From Hyphomonadaceae bacterium UBA2389 (GTDB lineage: Bacteria; Pseudomonadota; Alphaproteobacteria; Caulobacterales; Aquidulcibacteraceae), in assembly GCA_002343395.1 (NCBI GenBank), contig DDSN01000016.1, forward strand, positions 65,112 through 79,161: a DNA stretch of 14,050 bases, written 5' to 3'. Of the stretch, positions 1-7,980 are shown piece by piece (within the stretch, counting starts at the first letter, position 1; each line of letters opens with the position of its first letter). The translations under genes and the position numbers were made by a program. Below the pieces are notes generated by a model. It saw nothing but the letters and a program-made list of their open reading frames with translations, had not been told where the DNA came from and ran no database searches.

Positions 1-3000
1 TCGATCGAATAGATGTCGTGATGCGGCGGCGGGGAAATCAGGGTGACGCCTGGCGTCGCGTGGCGCATGCGCGCGATAAATTCCGTCACCTTGAAACCGG
101 GAAGCTGACCGCCCTCGCCTGGTTTGGCCCCTTGCGCGATCTTGATCTCTATCTCGGAGCATTGGTTTAGATACTCCGCCGTTACGCCAAACCGGCCGGA
201 TGCGATTTGCTTGATCGCCGAGTTGGCGTCGTCGCCATTGAGCCTTGGCCGATAGCGGTCAGGATCCTCGCCGCCCTCGCCCGAAACAGAGCGCCCGCCG
301 ATGCGATTCATGGCGATGTTCAGCGTTTCGTGCGCCTCCGGCGACAACGCCCCGAGACTCATGCCGGGCGTCACCAAACGCTTGCGGATAGCGTTGACGC
401 TTTCCACTTCTTCGACCGGGATCGGTTTCTCCGCTTCGCGCATTTCCAACAGATCGCGGAGCTGGATCGGCTCGCGCAAGCGCCGCTCGCGGACGCGATC
501 AGCGTAGCGGCGATACAACGCGTAGTCTCCCTTGGCGCACGCGCTCTGCAGGGTGTGAATCAGCGTTGCGTCCAACGCGTGGCGCTCGCCGGCGCCTCGG
601 ACGCGATAAAACCCGCCAATCGGAAGCGGGCTCGGTTCGCCATCGAAGGCCGCGTTGTGCCGCTCCACCGCTTCCACTTCGAGGCCCGCCAAACCAATGC
701 CCGAGATGCGACTCGTCAAACCCGGGAAGAACTCGTCCACCAATGCGCGCGATAACCCTATCGCCTCGAAGTTCAGGCCGCCTCGGTAAGAGGAGATCAC
801 CGAAATCCCCATCTTGGACATGATCTTCAGAAGTCCGGCTTCCAACGCCGCGCGATAATTGGCGCACGCCTGCTCCGGCCGCAGTTTGCCCGCCAAGCCG
901 CGCGCGCAGCGATCTGTTATGCTCTCAAATGCGACATAGGGGTTGATGGTTGTGGCGCCGGCGCCGATCAGGACCGCCGCGTTGTGGGTATCCAAACACT
1001 CGGCGCTGCGGACGCTCAAGGAGCAGAACGAACGCAACCCTTGCGCCAACAAGTGGCTATGCACGCCGCCTACCACCAGAATCATCGGACAGCCGATGCG
1101 GGTTGGAGACTGCGCCTCGTCCGACAGAACGATGTGAGAGCGGCCCGCGCGCACCGCGCGTTCCGCCTCGGCGCGAATCCGATCCATCGCCGACCGCAAA
1201 GCGGCGCCCGCCTCGTCATCCGGCCCGGGCCGTTCGAACGTGCAATCGATGTGGGCGATATCGTCTCCCAACTCGCGCATCAGCCGCTCGAACATGCCGT
1301 TGCTGAGAACAGGGCTCGACAAAACGTAAACGTTGGTTTGCGCCGCGTCCTGGGCAAGAATGTTGCCGAGGTTCTTGAATCGAGTCGCCAAGCTCATGAC
1401 ACGCCCTTCGCGCAGGGGGTCGATCGGCGGATTGGTGACCTGACTGAAGTTCTGGCGGAAATAGTGCGACAGCGGCCGGGTGCGATCGGAAAGAACGGCG
1501 AGCGGCGCATCGTCGCCCATCGACCCGATAGCCTCCTTGCCTTCCTCCATCATCGGCGCGAGTAGTAACTCGAGGTCTTCAACCGAGTAACCGGCGGCGC
1601 GTTGACGACGGAGCAACACGTCGTCCGCCGGAGGGGCCGGCTCAGCGCCAGCAAGCGCTGCATCGAGATCTTTGACGTTCGCCAACCATTCGCCATACGG
1701 ATGCTGCTTCGCCAGCTCATCGACCAATTCTTGGTGATGGTAGAGCCGGCCCCGCTGCAGATCGACGGCGACCATCTGACCAGCGCCGAGACGACCACGT
1801 TCCATAACCGCACGATCACCCAACGGACACATGCCGGTCTCCGAGCCCACCGCGAGCAGGCCGTCTTTCGTCAGCGCGTACCGCAGCGGCCGTAGCCCGT
1901 TTCGATCCAGCCCCGCGACTGCCCAACGCCCGTCGAACATTGCGAGCGCCGCAGGTCCGTCCCAGGGCTCCATAACCGCGTTGCAATAAGCGTAGAGCGC
2001 GCGGTGCTCGCCCTTCATCGTGTTGGACTTCGCCCACGCTTCAGGAATGAGCAGGCTCTTCGCCATGGGCGCGGATCGTCCGGCGCGAACGAGAACCTCG
2101 AACACGTTGTCGAGCGCCGCCGAGTCCGAGCCGCCCGGCTGAATGACCGGCCGCACATCGGACTCCGACGCGCCGAATGCGTCGAACGTCATGCGAATTT
2201 CGTGGCTCTTCATCCACTTTACGTTGCCCTTCAACGTATTGATCTCTCCGTTATGGCAGAGCATCCGGAGCGGTTGCGCCAGGCGCCACGTCGGGAAGGT
2301 GTTCGTGGAATAGCGCTGGTGATAGAGCGCGACCGCCGACGTGAAGCGTTCGTCCCGCAGGTCGGGGTAGAATGCATCGATGTCCTGGGCGAGAAACATG
2401 CCCTTGTAGACCAACCGGCGCGCCGAAAGCGAGCATACGTAGAGGTCCGTGACATTTTCCTGCAGCGCGCGCTTCTCCATGCGGCGACGACAGAGAAAAA
2501 GATCGCGATCAACGCTGGTGACGTCGCGCTTGCGAGGATCCCAGAACAAGACTTGCTCGATTTCTGGGCGAGTGGCCGCGGCTTTCTCGCCGAGCACGCC
2601 GATATCAATCGGCGTCTGACGCCAGCCGTACAGGCTAAAGCCCGCTCGGATGATCTCGCTCTCAACAATCGTACGCGCCCGTTCTTGCGCAGCGAAATCC
2701 GCGCGCGGCAAGAACACTTGGCCGACGAATATCTTCGAGTCGCTTGGCTTGTGCCCGGTGCGCTCCACCGCCTCGCGAAAGAAAGCCTGGGGCGCTTCAA
2801 TGAGAATCCCCGCGCCGTCGCCGGTGCGGCCGTCTGCGTCGACCGCGCCGCGGTGCCAGACGGATTTCAGTGCGGCGATGGCCAGCGTGACGACATCGCG
2901 GCGGGGTTCGCCGTCGATCGCGACAACCATGCCGACGCCGCATGCGTCGCGCTCTTGGTCAGCGCTATACAAGCCGGCTTGCTCGAGACGCGCCCGTTCG

Positions 3001-3038
3001 CGCTGATAGCGGCTTATGTCTTGATGAACATCGGTCAT
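1..3038 (-). CDS. gltB: Glutamate synthase (NADPH) large subunit, 3' end outside window
   Basis: The large (alpha) subunit of NADPH-GOGAT makes two glutamates from glutamine and 2-oxoglutarate in the cytoplasm. About 1,012 codons are visible out of the roughly 1,500 usual for the family, and the frame is open to the window edge. The start ATG overlaps the gltD stop (ATGA). Cys33 in DACGVG fits the nucleophile of the class II glutaminase domain, exposed by cleavage of a short propeptide. RTGDGAGI follows at residues 71-78, LCHNGEINTLKGN near 259, then the central domain. The FMN-binding synthase domain begins near residue 900, with SGEGGED at about 919-925 and GAKPGEGGQLPG near 968. The cysteines of the 3Fe-4S cluster are expected beyond the left edge. 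I found no frameshift when translating the whole stretch. It is co-transcribed with gltD by arrangement, so the partner subunit is made from the same message. Confidence 0.97.
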   Translation of the reverse strand, partial: MTDVHQDISRYQRERARLEQAGLYSADQERDACGVGMVVAIDGEPRRDVVTLAIAALKSVWHRGAVDADGRTGDGAGILIEAPQAFFREAVERTGHKPSDSKIFVGQVFLPRADFAAQERARTIVESEIIRAGFSLYGWRQTPIDIGVLGEKAAATRPEIEQVLFWDPRKRDVTSVDRDLFLCRRRMEKRALQENVTDLYVCSLSARRLVYKGMFLAQDIDAFYPDLRDERFTSAVALYHQRYSTNTFPTWRLAQPLRMLCHNGEINTLKGNVKWMKSHEIRMTFDAFGASESDVRPVIQPGGSDSAALDNVFEVLVRAGRSAPMAKSLLIPEAWAKSNTMKGEHRALYAYCNAVMEPWDGPAALAMFDGRWAVAGLDRNGLRPLRYALTKDGLLAVGSETGMCPLGDRAVMERGRLGAGQMVAVDLQRGRLYHHQELVDELAKQHPYGEWLANVKDLDAALAGAEPAPPADDVLLRRQRAAGYSVEDLELLLAPMMEEGKEAIGSMGDDAPLAVLSDRTRPLSHYFRQNFSQVTNPPIDPLREGRVMSLATRFKNLGNILAQDAAQTNVYVLSSPVLSNGMFERLMRELGDDIAHIDCTFERPGPDDEAGAALRSAMDRIRAEAERAVRAGRSHIVLSDEAQSPTRIGCPMILVVGGVHSHLLAQGLRSFCSLSVRSAECLDTHNAAVLIGAGATTINPYVAFESITDRCARGLAGKLRPEQACANYRAALEAGLLKIMSKMGISVISSYRGGLNFEAIGLSRALVDEFFPGLTSRISGIGLAGLEVEAVERHNAAFDGEPSPLPIGGFYRVRGAGERHALDATLIHTLQSACAKGDYALYRRYADRVRERRLREPIQLRDLLEMREAEKPIPVEEVESVNAIRKRLVTPGMSLGALSPEAHETLNIAMNRIGGRSVSGEGGEDPDRYRPRLNGDDANSAIKQIASGRFGVTAEYLNQCSEIEIKIAQGAKPGEGGQLPGFKVTEFIARMRHATPGVTLISPPPHHDIYSI

Positions 3039-4447
3039 TCTGCCGCCACCAATTGGCTCTGCCGGCTTCGGCTTAACCTCACATGCATGCTCTCGGCGGC
3101 GTCCAACCCGTCGCGCAACGCCCAGACCACCAACGACGCGCCGCGCACGATATCGCCCGCCGCGAACACGCCTGGAATTGAAGTTTCAAAACTCGCGGGA
3201 TTGACGCGTAGCGCGCCGCTCGCACGCACGTCGAGCTGCGGCGCCTTCCAAAGCGCTGGGATATTTTCCGGCTCGAAGCCCAGCGCGGCGATCACAAGAT
3301 CGGCGGCTTGCGCAAACGCACTGCCATCAACGGGGTGCGCAGCTTGGCGGCCGTCCGCGTCGGCTACCCCTAAGCGCATGCGTGTCGCGGCAACCGAATG
3401 CGCGCCAATCTCAATCGGCTGCGCCAACCACTCAAAATGCACGCCCTCTTCCTCCGCGCAGGTCACTTCGCGGATCGAGCCGGGCATGTTGGATCGGTCG
3501 CGCCGGTACAAACAAGTGACGCTTTTGGCGCCGCGGCGGATCGCGGTCCGCACGCAATCCATCGCCGTATCACCGCCGCCGATGACGACGATGTTTTTGC
3601 CCTGAGCGCTAAGACGCCCACTCTCGAACTCTTCAACGTGCTCGCCGAAATCGGCGCGGCTGGCGGCGGTGAGATAGTCGAGTGCCTGCACAGAGCGATC
3701 CGCGTGTGCAACATCGAGCGGGCGAGCCTTGTAGACGCCGGTCGCGATCAAGAGAGCGTCGTGGCGCCCGCGCAGCGTCTCAAAGTCGAGATCAGCGCCG
3801 ACGGCGCAGTTCAACGTGAAATCCACGCCCGCTTCGATGAGGCGCCGCGCGCGCCGTTCCACCACGCTCTTCTCAAGCTTGAAGCCAGGGATCCCATAGG
3901 TCAGCAAACCGCCGATGCGATCATGTCGATCGTACACTGTCACCGTGTAGCCGAGCGTCCTGAGCCGCTCCGCCGCCGCGAGACCCGCGGGGCCGGCGCC
4001 AACGATCCCGACCGATTGGCCGCGCGCCTGTCCGGGGCGCACAGGCTGAACCCATCCATTCAGCCATGCGGTTTCAGTAATGTGCTTCTCGATGGCGCCG
4101 ATCGTGACGGCGCCGTGCCGCGATTGCTCGACGACGCAGGCTTGCTCGCACAATCGATCCTGCGGGCAAATGCGCCCGCACACTTCAGGCATCGGATTGG
4201 TAGCGGCGCTGATGTCGTAAGCCTCGCGCAACCGCCCCTCCGCGGTGAGCTTCAGCCAGTCCGGGATGTTGTTCTGCAATGGACATGCGTTTTGGCAGAA
4301 AGGCACCCCACACTGGGCGCACCGCTCCGCCTGGCTGGAGGCCTGAGCTTGCGAAAGACCCGCATAAATCTCAGCGCTATCGCCCACGCGTTCCCGCGCG
4401 GAGCGTTTGGCCGGCGGAAGCGGCGCGACGTTGGTAAACTTGAGCAT
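3035..4447 (-). CDS. gltD: Glutamate synthase (NADPH) small subunit
   Basis: The beta subunit takes electrons from NADPH through FAD and passes them via Fe-S clusters to the large subunit. With the ATG at 4447 the protein is 470 aa, the usual length, and begins MLKFTN as family members do. An in-frame GTG at 4507 would add 20 residues that look unlike the family, so I prefer the ATG. Two cysteine groups expected for the Fe-S clusters are present: C43, C46, C51, C55 in the RCAQCGVPFCQ region and C90, C94, C100, C104 in the CGRICPQDRLCEQAC region. The FAD site GIVGAGPAGLAAAE lies near 147-160, the NADPH site VVIGGGDTAMD near 287-297, and a C-terminal GVFAAGDIVRGASLV motif closes the FAD domain. 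The gene precedes gltB, the reverse of the E. coli order. No strong Shine-Dalgarno sequence is visible before the ATG. Confidence 0.96.
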   Translation of the reverse strand: MLKFTNVAPLPPAKRSARERVGDSAEIYAGLSQAQASSQAERCAQCGVPFCQNACPLQNNIPDWLKLTAEGRLREAYDISAATNPMPEVCGRICPQDRLCEQACVVEQSRHGAVTIGAIEKHITETAWLNGWVQPVRPGQARGQSVGIVGAGPAGLAAAERLRTLGYTVTVYDRHDRIGGLLTYGIPGFKLEKSVVERRARRLIEAGVDFTLNCAVGADLDFETLRGRHDALLIATGVYKARPLDVAHADRSVQALDYLTAASRADFGEHVEEFESGRLSAQGKNIVVIGGGDTAMDCVRTAIRRGAKSVTCLYRRDRSNMPGSIREVTCAEEEGVHFEWLAQPIEIGAHSVAATRMRLGVADADGRQAAHPVDGSAFAQAADLVIAALGFEPENIPALWKAPQLDVRASGALRVNPASFETSIPGVFAAGDIVRGASLVVWALRDGLDAAESMHVRLSRSRQSQLVAAE

Positions 4448-4561
4448 GCCCGTGATTTGCTGCGCTGCACAATGGATGATTTTTCCATTTCCAGCTATTT
4501 GTTTCACGGTTCAAGCAAAATGTTGTCTTCAATCCCGCGATATGCAGAACATCTCCATTGT

Positions 4562-4577
4562 CGTGACAAAGGTCACG
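4562..4577. promoter_or_regulatory. CRP/FNR-family-like palindrome upstream of gltD
   Basis: CGTGAC-AAAG-GTCACG is a perfect 6-bp inverted repeat. It can also be read as GTGA-N6-TCAC, the core spacing of CRP-type sites. It lies 1 bp past the sulfatase stop codon and about 115 bp before the gltD ATG, in the only noncoding stretch (4448-4578) ahead of the glutamate synthase genes. No T-tract follows on either strand, so it is a poor intrinsic terminator. An operator for gltDB is the better reading. I could not see a convincing -35/-10 pair next to it. Confidence 0.35.
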
Positions 4578-4578
4578 C

Positions 4579-6216
4579 CTAATTCGACCAATAGACGTAT
4601 TCCTGGTCTTCCCGCCACGGCGCGTTGAGCGGCACATCGATGCGAACCGGGGCCTCCACCAGTGTCGGCCAGAGGGGCTCCGGCATTTCCGCCTGGTGCG
4701 CGTCGATCATGGCGCGAAGCTCGCGCACACGCTCAGGATGCTGCGCGGAGAGATCCGTGTGTTCGTAGGGATCGTCCTGAAGGTTGAACAGCCAAGTGCG
4801 CTCAGGCCGGTCCGATACCTGGAGCTTCCAGTCCCCGGAGCGCACGGCCCGATAGGCCCCCGAGCGCCAGAATAGCGCGGCATGCGGAGCGCCCTGCGCC
4901 TCGCCGCGCATGACCGGAAGCAGATTGACGCCGTCGACGTCGCCATGGGTCGCGCCCCCAGCCGCGGCGACGGTCGCGAAAATATCCATGTGCGTGGCCG
5001 GACCTGGGATGCGGGCGCCTTCGGGCAGTCGCCCGGGCCAACGCGCGTAAAATGGCGTGCGGATACCGCCTTCAAAGAATGTCGCCTTCCAACCCCTGAA
5101 CGGCGCATTGATGCTCGGGAGACCAACATACCACGCGCCCCCATTGTCGCTTGTGAAGATCACGAGCGTGTTTTCATCGAGGCCGTTGTCGCGCAGTGCC
5201 TGCATGACGCGCCCGACGCCGCGATCCAACGCCGTGATCATCGCGCCGTAAACCCGTTCGGTGTGATCCGAGACGTCACGCAGAGCATCGTAGTCGGCGC
5301 GCGTGGCTTGAAGCGGCGTATGCGGCGCGTTGAAGGCAAGGTACATGAAGAAGGGGCGGTTTCGATTTGCCTCGATCGCCCGCGCCGCCTCGTCGGCGAA
5401 GTAATCCGTGATGTATCCGCTCGGCTCAAAGCGCTGTCCGCCGTTGAACTGAACGGCGTACGGCAAATTGGCCCACAGAAAACGATCGATCGGATCGAAG
5501 GGCAGCACGGCGTTGACGACCGCGGGATCGTTGGGCCGCAGATACATGCCCGCGCCCGCCATGAACCCAAGGCTCTCGTCGAAGCCCTGCCCTTCCGGCC
5601 GCATATCGGGCGCCTCGCCCAAATGCCATTTTCCAATGTGAATGGTGTGATAGCCGCGTCCTTGCATCACTTCCGCAATTGTCGTCTCGCTTGCGGGCAC
5701 GCCAAGGCGCTCCAACGGCGGCATGGCGTCGACGCTTTCCTCATGGAAGATCGGCCGATGGAGTGACTGCGAGCGCCCGTGAGAAACGTAGCGGGAAAAG
5801 GCGGTCGGCACGCCCGTGAATTCGAAACCGAACCGGGTCGGGTAACGGCCGGTCATGATCGCGGCGCGCGAGGGCGAGCACGTCGCATTGGCGGCGTAAG
5901 CGACGTCAAAGCTCACGCCCTCGGCGGCAAGCGCGTCGATGTTCGGCGTGCGCACTCTGCCATCGGCGACGCCGCCGTTGCGCGAGAGGTCATTGAAGCC
6001 AAGGTCATCCACGACGATCACGACAACGTTCGGCGGTCGATCCGCCGCGCCCGGCGTTTCCGGTCCGCGCGCCCACGAAACCTCGTGCGACGAGGCGATA
6101 GGGTCCGTGATATTGGCGATGATGCCTGGCAAGTAGTGGCCGAACCGCACGAACAGGAAGGCAAGAGCCGCCAAGGCGGCGGCGACAACGGCGCCCGCGA
6201 TCATCCATCGCTTCAT
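4579..6216 (-). CDS. Exported formylglycine-type sulfatase (arylsulfatase A family)
   Basis: A type I sulfatase of 545 aa, predicted to hydrolyse organic sulfate esters. The family hallmark C-S-P-S-R starts at Cys113, the residue oxidised to formylglycine, and continues as AAIMTGR. Other expected active-site residues are D70-D71 in VVDDLG, K197 and H199 in GKWHLG, H300 in NAPHTP, D358-N359 in TSDNGG and K378 in RGWKATFFEGG. Residues 5-24 form a hydrophobic segment after MKR, so the protein is Sec-exported and either anchored or cleaved. A strong Shine-Dalgarno AGGAGG sits 6 bases before the ATG and overlaps the stop of the preceding hydrolase gene, so the two are translationally coupled. A matching FGE is encoded at 7944-8858. 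The substrate is unknown, and some members of this fold hydrolyse phosphonates or phosphodiesters, but the Cys motif argues for a true sulfatase. Confidence 0.93.
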   Translation of the reverse strand: MKRWMIAGAVVAAALAALAFLFVRFGHYLPGIIANITDPIASSHEVSWARGPETPGAADRPPNVVVIVVDDLGFNDLSRNGGVADGRVRTPNIDALAAEGVSFDVAYAANATCSPSRAAIMTGRYPTRFGFEFTGVPTAFSRYVSHGRSQSLHRPIFHEESVDAMPPLERLGVPASETTIAEVMQGRGYHTIHIGKWHLGEAPDMRPEGQGFDESLGFMAGAGMYLRPNDPAVVNAVLPFDPIDRFLWANLPYAVQFNGGQRFEPSGYITDYFADEAARAIEANRNRPFFMYLAFNAPHTPLQATRADYDALRDVSDHTERVYGAMITALDRGVGRVMQALRDNGLDENTLVIFTSDNGGAWYVGLPSINAPFRGWKATFFEGGIRTPFYARWPGRLPEGARIPGPATHMDIFATVAAAGGATHGDVDGVNLLPVMRGEAQGAPHAALFWRSGAYRAVRSGDWKLQVSDRPERTWLFNLQDDPYEHTDLSAQHPERVRELRAMIDAHQAEMPEPLWPTLVEAPVRIDVPLNAPWREDQEYVYWSN

Positions 6217-6221
6217 GACTT

Positions 6222-6227
6222 CCTCCT
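6222..6227 (-). promoter_or_regulatory. Ribosome binding site of the sulfatase gene
   Basis: AGGAGG, read on the minus strand, lies 5 bases before the AGTC-ATG boundary region of the sulfatase. Its 5' end shares bases with the TAG stop codon (6226-6228) of the upstream MBL-fold gene. This is the strongest Shine-Dalgarno in the window. It fixes the sulfatase start at 6216 and suggests that ribosomes finishing the first gene re-initiate on the second. Confidence 0.8.
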
Positions 6228-7305
6228 AAAGCCGCCGGGAGCGCCGCACACCGCCCGCGCGCGGCAGGGAAATGACGTCTCCGTCGCGCGCAAGCCAAAC
6301 ACTACCCGAAAAAGTCCCCCGTGCATCGCGCAGAAAGACTTCATCCAGTCCAGGAATTGGCGTGGGCGGCGTAATGTGGGTCAGCGCCAAGGTCTCCACG
6401 CCTGCCGCACTCGCCACACGCCCTGCTTCAGCGGGACTCGAGTGATAGGTCAGAATGTCCTCGAACACGGCCGCGATATTCGCCCGGCCTTGTACGCTCG
6501 CAGCGTCGTGCAACACCGCGTCCAGCTGAGGCGACAGCGCTTCATGCACCAGCAGATCGGCGTCCTGCGCGGCCGCCGCCAGGGTGTCCGAGCGCGCGGT
6601 ATCGCCGCTGATCACAATGGTTCGGCCGCCGTAGTCAATCCGATAGCCGAACGCCTCGGTGACCGGAGCGTGATTCACAGGAAAAGCGGTGATCCTCACG
6701 CCGCCATCGTCGAGAAGCTGGCGCTGCGATTCCTCAGGTGGAATTGAGAAGGGCTCGGCGCGCATGCCGTAACCCGTCGGCGGCATTACAGTCGGGCCAT
6801 GGTGCGCCACGCGATAGGTGCTGTCGATTGCGTAGGCCTCGTTGAAACCGGCGACAACGCGTTCAGCGCCAGGGGGCCCAATGACGCGCAGGGGCGACTG
6901 CGCGGACGCGTTCGCCCAGTGCTGAAGCGCGAGCGCGCCGAGTCCGTCGACATGGTCGGAATGAAGGTGGGTCAGAAAGACCGCCTCGATGTTTCCCGGC
7001 GAAACGCCCATCAGAGTCAGGGTTTCCGCGGCGCCTTCTCCCGCGTCGAAGACGAAAACCCGATCACCCGCGATAACCGCAAGACAAGGTCCCGCTCGCG
7101 TTCGATCCGGGAGAGGCGAGCCGGTCCCGCAAAACACAGCGTGCAGTCCATCCGGCAAACGCGCGCTCAGCGTCCGCCCCATGACGGAAGCGGCGGCGCG
7201 CCGCGCAACCGCCAACGCAATGTCCGCGCGAAATACGTAGCCGGCGCCGCCCACGCCCACGGCCAGCGCAATCGCCAACCAGACGAACAACGCCTTTAGC
7301 TTCAC
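6226..7305 (-). CDS. Exported MBL-fold hydrolase, AtsA-like putative arylsulfatase
   Basis: A metallo-beta-lactamase-fold hydrolase of 359 aa. Metal ligands are all present: H113, H115, D117 and H118 in THLHSDH, H212 in NHAPVTEAFGY, D235 in ISGDTA and H310 in LTHITP. H288 in TYHSS is a further conserved-looking histidine. This layout is that of the RNase Z/AtsA branch. An N-terminal hydrophobic segment (residues 5-24) indicates export or membrane anchoring, which rules against tRNA processing. The Pseudoalteromonas carrageenovora AtsA arylsulfatase is an exported MBL-fold protein of similar size, and the next gene is a sulfatase, so arylsulfatase activity is a reasonable inference but not proven. 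The start is GTG at 7305, with a GA-rich leader (GAGGGG) about 8 bases upstream. It is the first gene of the operon driven from the promoter at 7344-7371. Confidence 0.85.
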   Translation of the reverse strand: MKLKALFVWLAIALAVGVGGAGYVFRADIALAVARRAAASVMGRTLSARLPDGLHAVFCGTGSPLPDRTRAGPCLAVIAGDRVFVFDAGEGAAETLTLMGVSPGNIEAVFLTHLHSDHVDGLGALALQHWANASAQSPLRVIGPPGAERVVAGFNEAYAIDSTYRVAHHGPTVMPPTGYGMRAEPFSIPPEESQRQLLDDGGVRITAFPVNHAPVTEAFGYRIDYGGRTIVISGDTARSDTLAAAAQDADLLVHEALSPQLDAVLHDAASVQGRANIAAVFEDILTYHSSPAEAGRVASAAGVETLALTHITPPTPIPGLDEVFLRDARGTFSGSVWLARDGDVISLPRAGGVRRSRRL

Positions 7306-7326
7306 CGCCCCGCCCCTCTTTTATTT

Positions 7327-7343
7327 TGGCACTGGTAGTGCCA
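7327..7343. promoter_or_regulatory. Probable TetR operator
   Basis: TGGCACT-ggt-AGTGCCA is a perfect inverted repeat with 7-bp arms and a 3-bp centre, in the 48-bp gap between the divergent MBL-fold gene and the TetR-family gene. It starts 10 bp before the regulator's GTG start and lies 22 bp upstream of the hydrolase start. It covers the expected transcription start (about 7337) of the minus-strand promoter at 7344-7371. A repressor bound here would block the hydrolase-sulfatase operon and probably its own gene. I saw no second copy of the motif in the window. Confidence 0.72.
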
Positions 7344-7371
7344 TTTATATCCCGTGTCGGAACAAGGTCAA
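7344..7371 (-). promoter_or_regulatory. Sigma-70-type promoter of the hydrolase-sulfatase operon
   Basis: On the minus strand TTGACC (7366-7371) is followed after 16 bp by TATAAA (7344-7349), a near-consensus housekeeping promoter. Transcription would begin about 7 bp later, near 7337, giving a leader of roughly 30 nt before the GTG at 7305. The -35 element lies inside the first codons of the divergent TetR gene, and the start point falls in the middle of the palindrome at 7327-7343. Confidence 0.65.
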
Positions 7372-7980
7372 TCACCCGCCATAGGTCAAGACGACGGCCG
7401 CCGCCGCCGCGCCCAAGAAAGCCGCCGCAAAATCGCGCACGCCATGCTCGAGTTGGCGCGCGCTGGGGCGGCCCATCCCAGCGCGGACGAGGTGGCCGAG
7501 CGCGCCGGGGTCGGGCGGCGAACGGTTTTTCGCCTGTTCAACGACATGGAAGGTCTCTACCGCGAGATGCATGCGCTGATGGTGCGGCGGCTGCAGCCCA
7601 TGCTTCTCGCGCCGTTCGAGGGGGCGAATTGGCGCGCGCAACTCGACGAACTGATTGAACGCCGCGCGCGGGTGTTCGAGGAGATGCTTCCGATCAAGTC
7701 AGCCGCCGACGGGCATCGCGGCCGCTCGCCTTTTCTTCAGAAGGAACACGCCAAGCTGACGCGCTTTCAGCGCGAAGCGCTCGTCGCCGTATTGCCGCCA
7801 GCTGTCAGAAACGAAAGCGCCACGTTGGAAGCGCTTGACCTCGCGTTGAGTTTCGAGAGCTGGCGGCGACTGCGCCACGAGCAACGCCTCTCTCGAAAGG
7901 CGGCCGTCGCCGCGCTCCAACGCATCGTGGCCGCCTTGCTTTCCTATGGCCGTGAAACAGCGGTTCGGAAACCAACATGA
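7354..7980 (+). CDS. TetR/AcrR-family transcriptional regulator
   Basis: A 208-aa regulator with a standard N-terminal TetR helix-turn-helix at about residues 20-66. The turn and recognition helix are seen in ADEVAERAGVGRRTVFRLF (residues 44-62), followed by the usual F-N-D-M-E-G-L helix-4 start. The C-terminal part is an alpha-helical ligand and dimer domain with no recognisable ligand signature. The start is GTG at 7354: an in-frame stop at 7336-7338 excludes a longer form, and the next ATG at 7444 would cut the HTH. No Shine-Dalgarno is visible. The gene diverges from the hydrolase-sulfatase operon across a perfect palindrome, so it is the likely local repressor; the inducer may be a substrate or product of the sulfatases (inference). 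Its last 37 bp overlap the 3' end of the convergent FGE gene. Confidence 0.9.
   Translation: MSEQGQSPAIGQDDGRRRRAQESRRKIAHAMLELARAGAAHPSADEVAERAGVGRRTVFRLFNDMEGLYREMHALMVRRLQPMLLAPFEGANWRAQLDELIERRARVFEEMLPIKSAADGHRGRSPFLQKEHAKLTRFQREALVAVLPPAVRNESATLEALDLALSFESWRRLRHEQRLSRKAAVAALQRIVAALLSYGRETAVRKPT

Noticed and set aside
4448..4507. GTG start of gltD at 4507, adding 20 residues
   Set aside because: The extra residues do not resemble GltD N-termini, whereas MLKFTN from the ATG at 4447 does.
2004..4582. Long plus-strand open frames (533 and 394 codons) opposite gltB and gltD
   Set aside because: They lie antisense to two unmistakable genes, have Arg/Ala/His-rich composition typical of GC-rich shadow frames, and show no recognisable domain.
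4882..6747. Plus-strand open frames opposite the sulfatase and MBL-fold genes
   Set aside because: They are mirror frames of genes with complete active-site motifs and have no recognisable protein features.
6226..7305. MBL-fold protein as ribonuclease Z
   Set aside because: It shares the fold and metal ligands, but has an N-terminal export or anchor segment and a sulfatase neighbour, which do not suit a cytoplasmic tRNA-processing enzyme.
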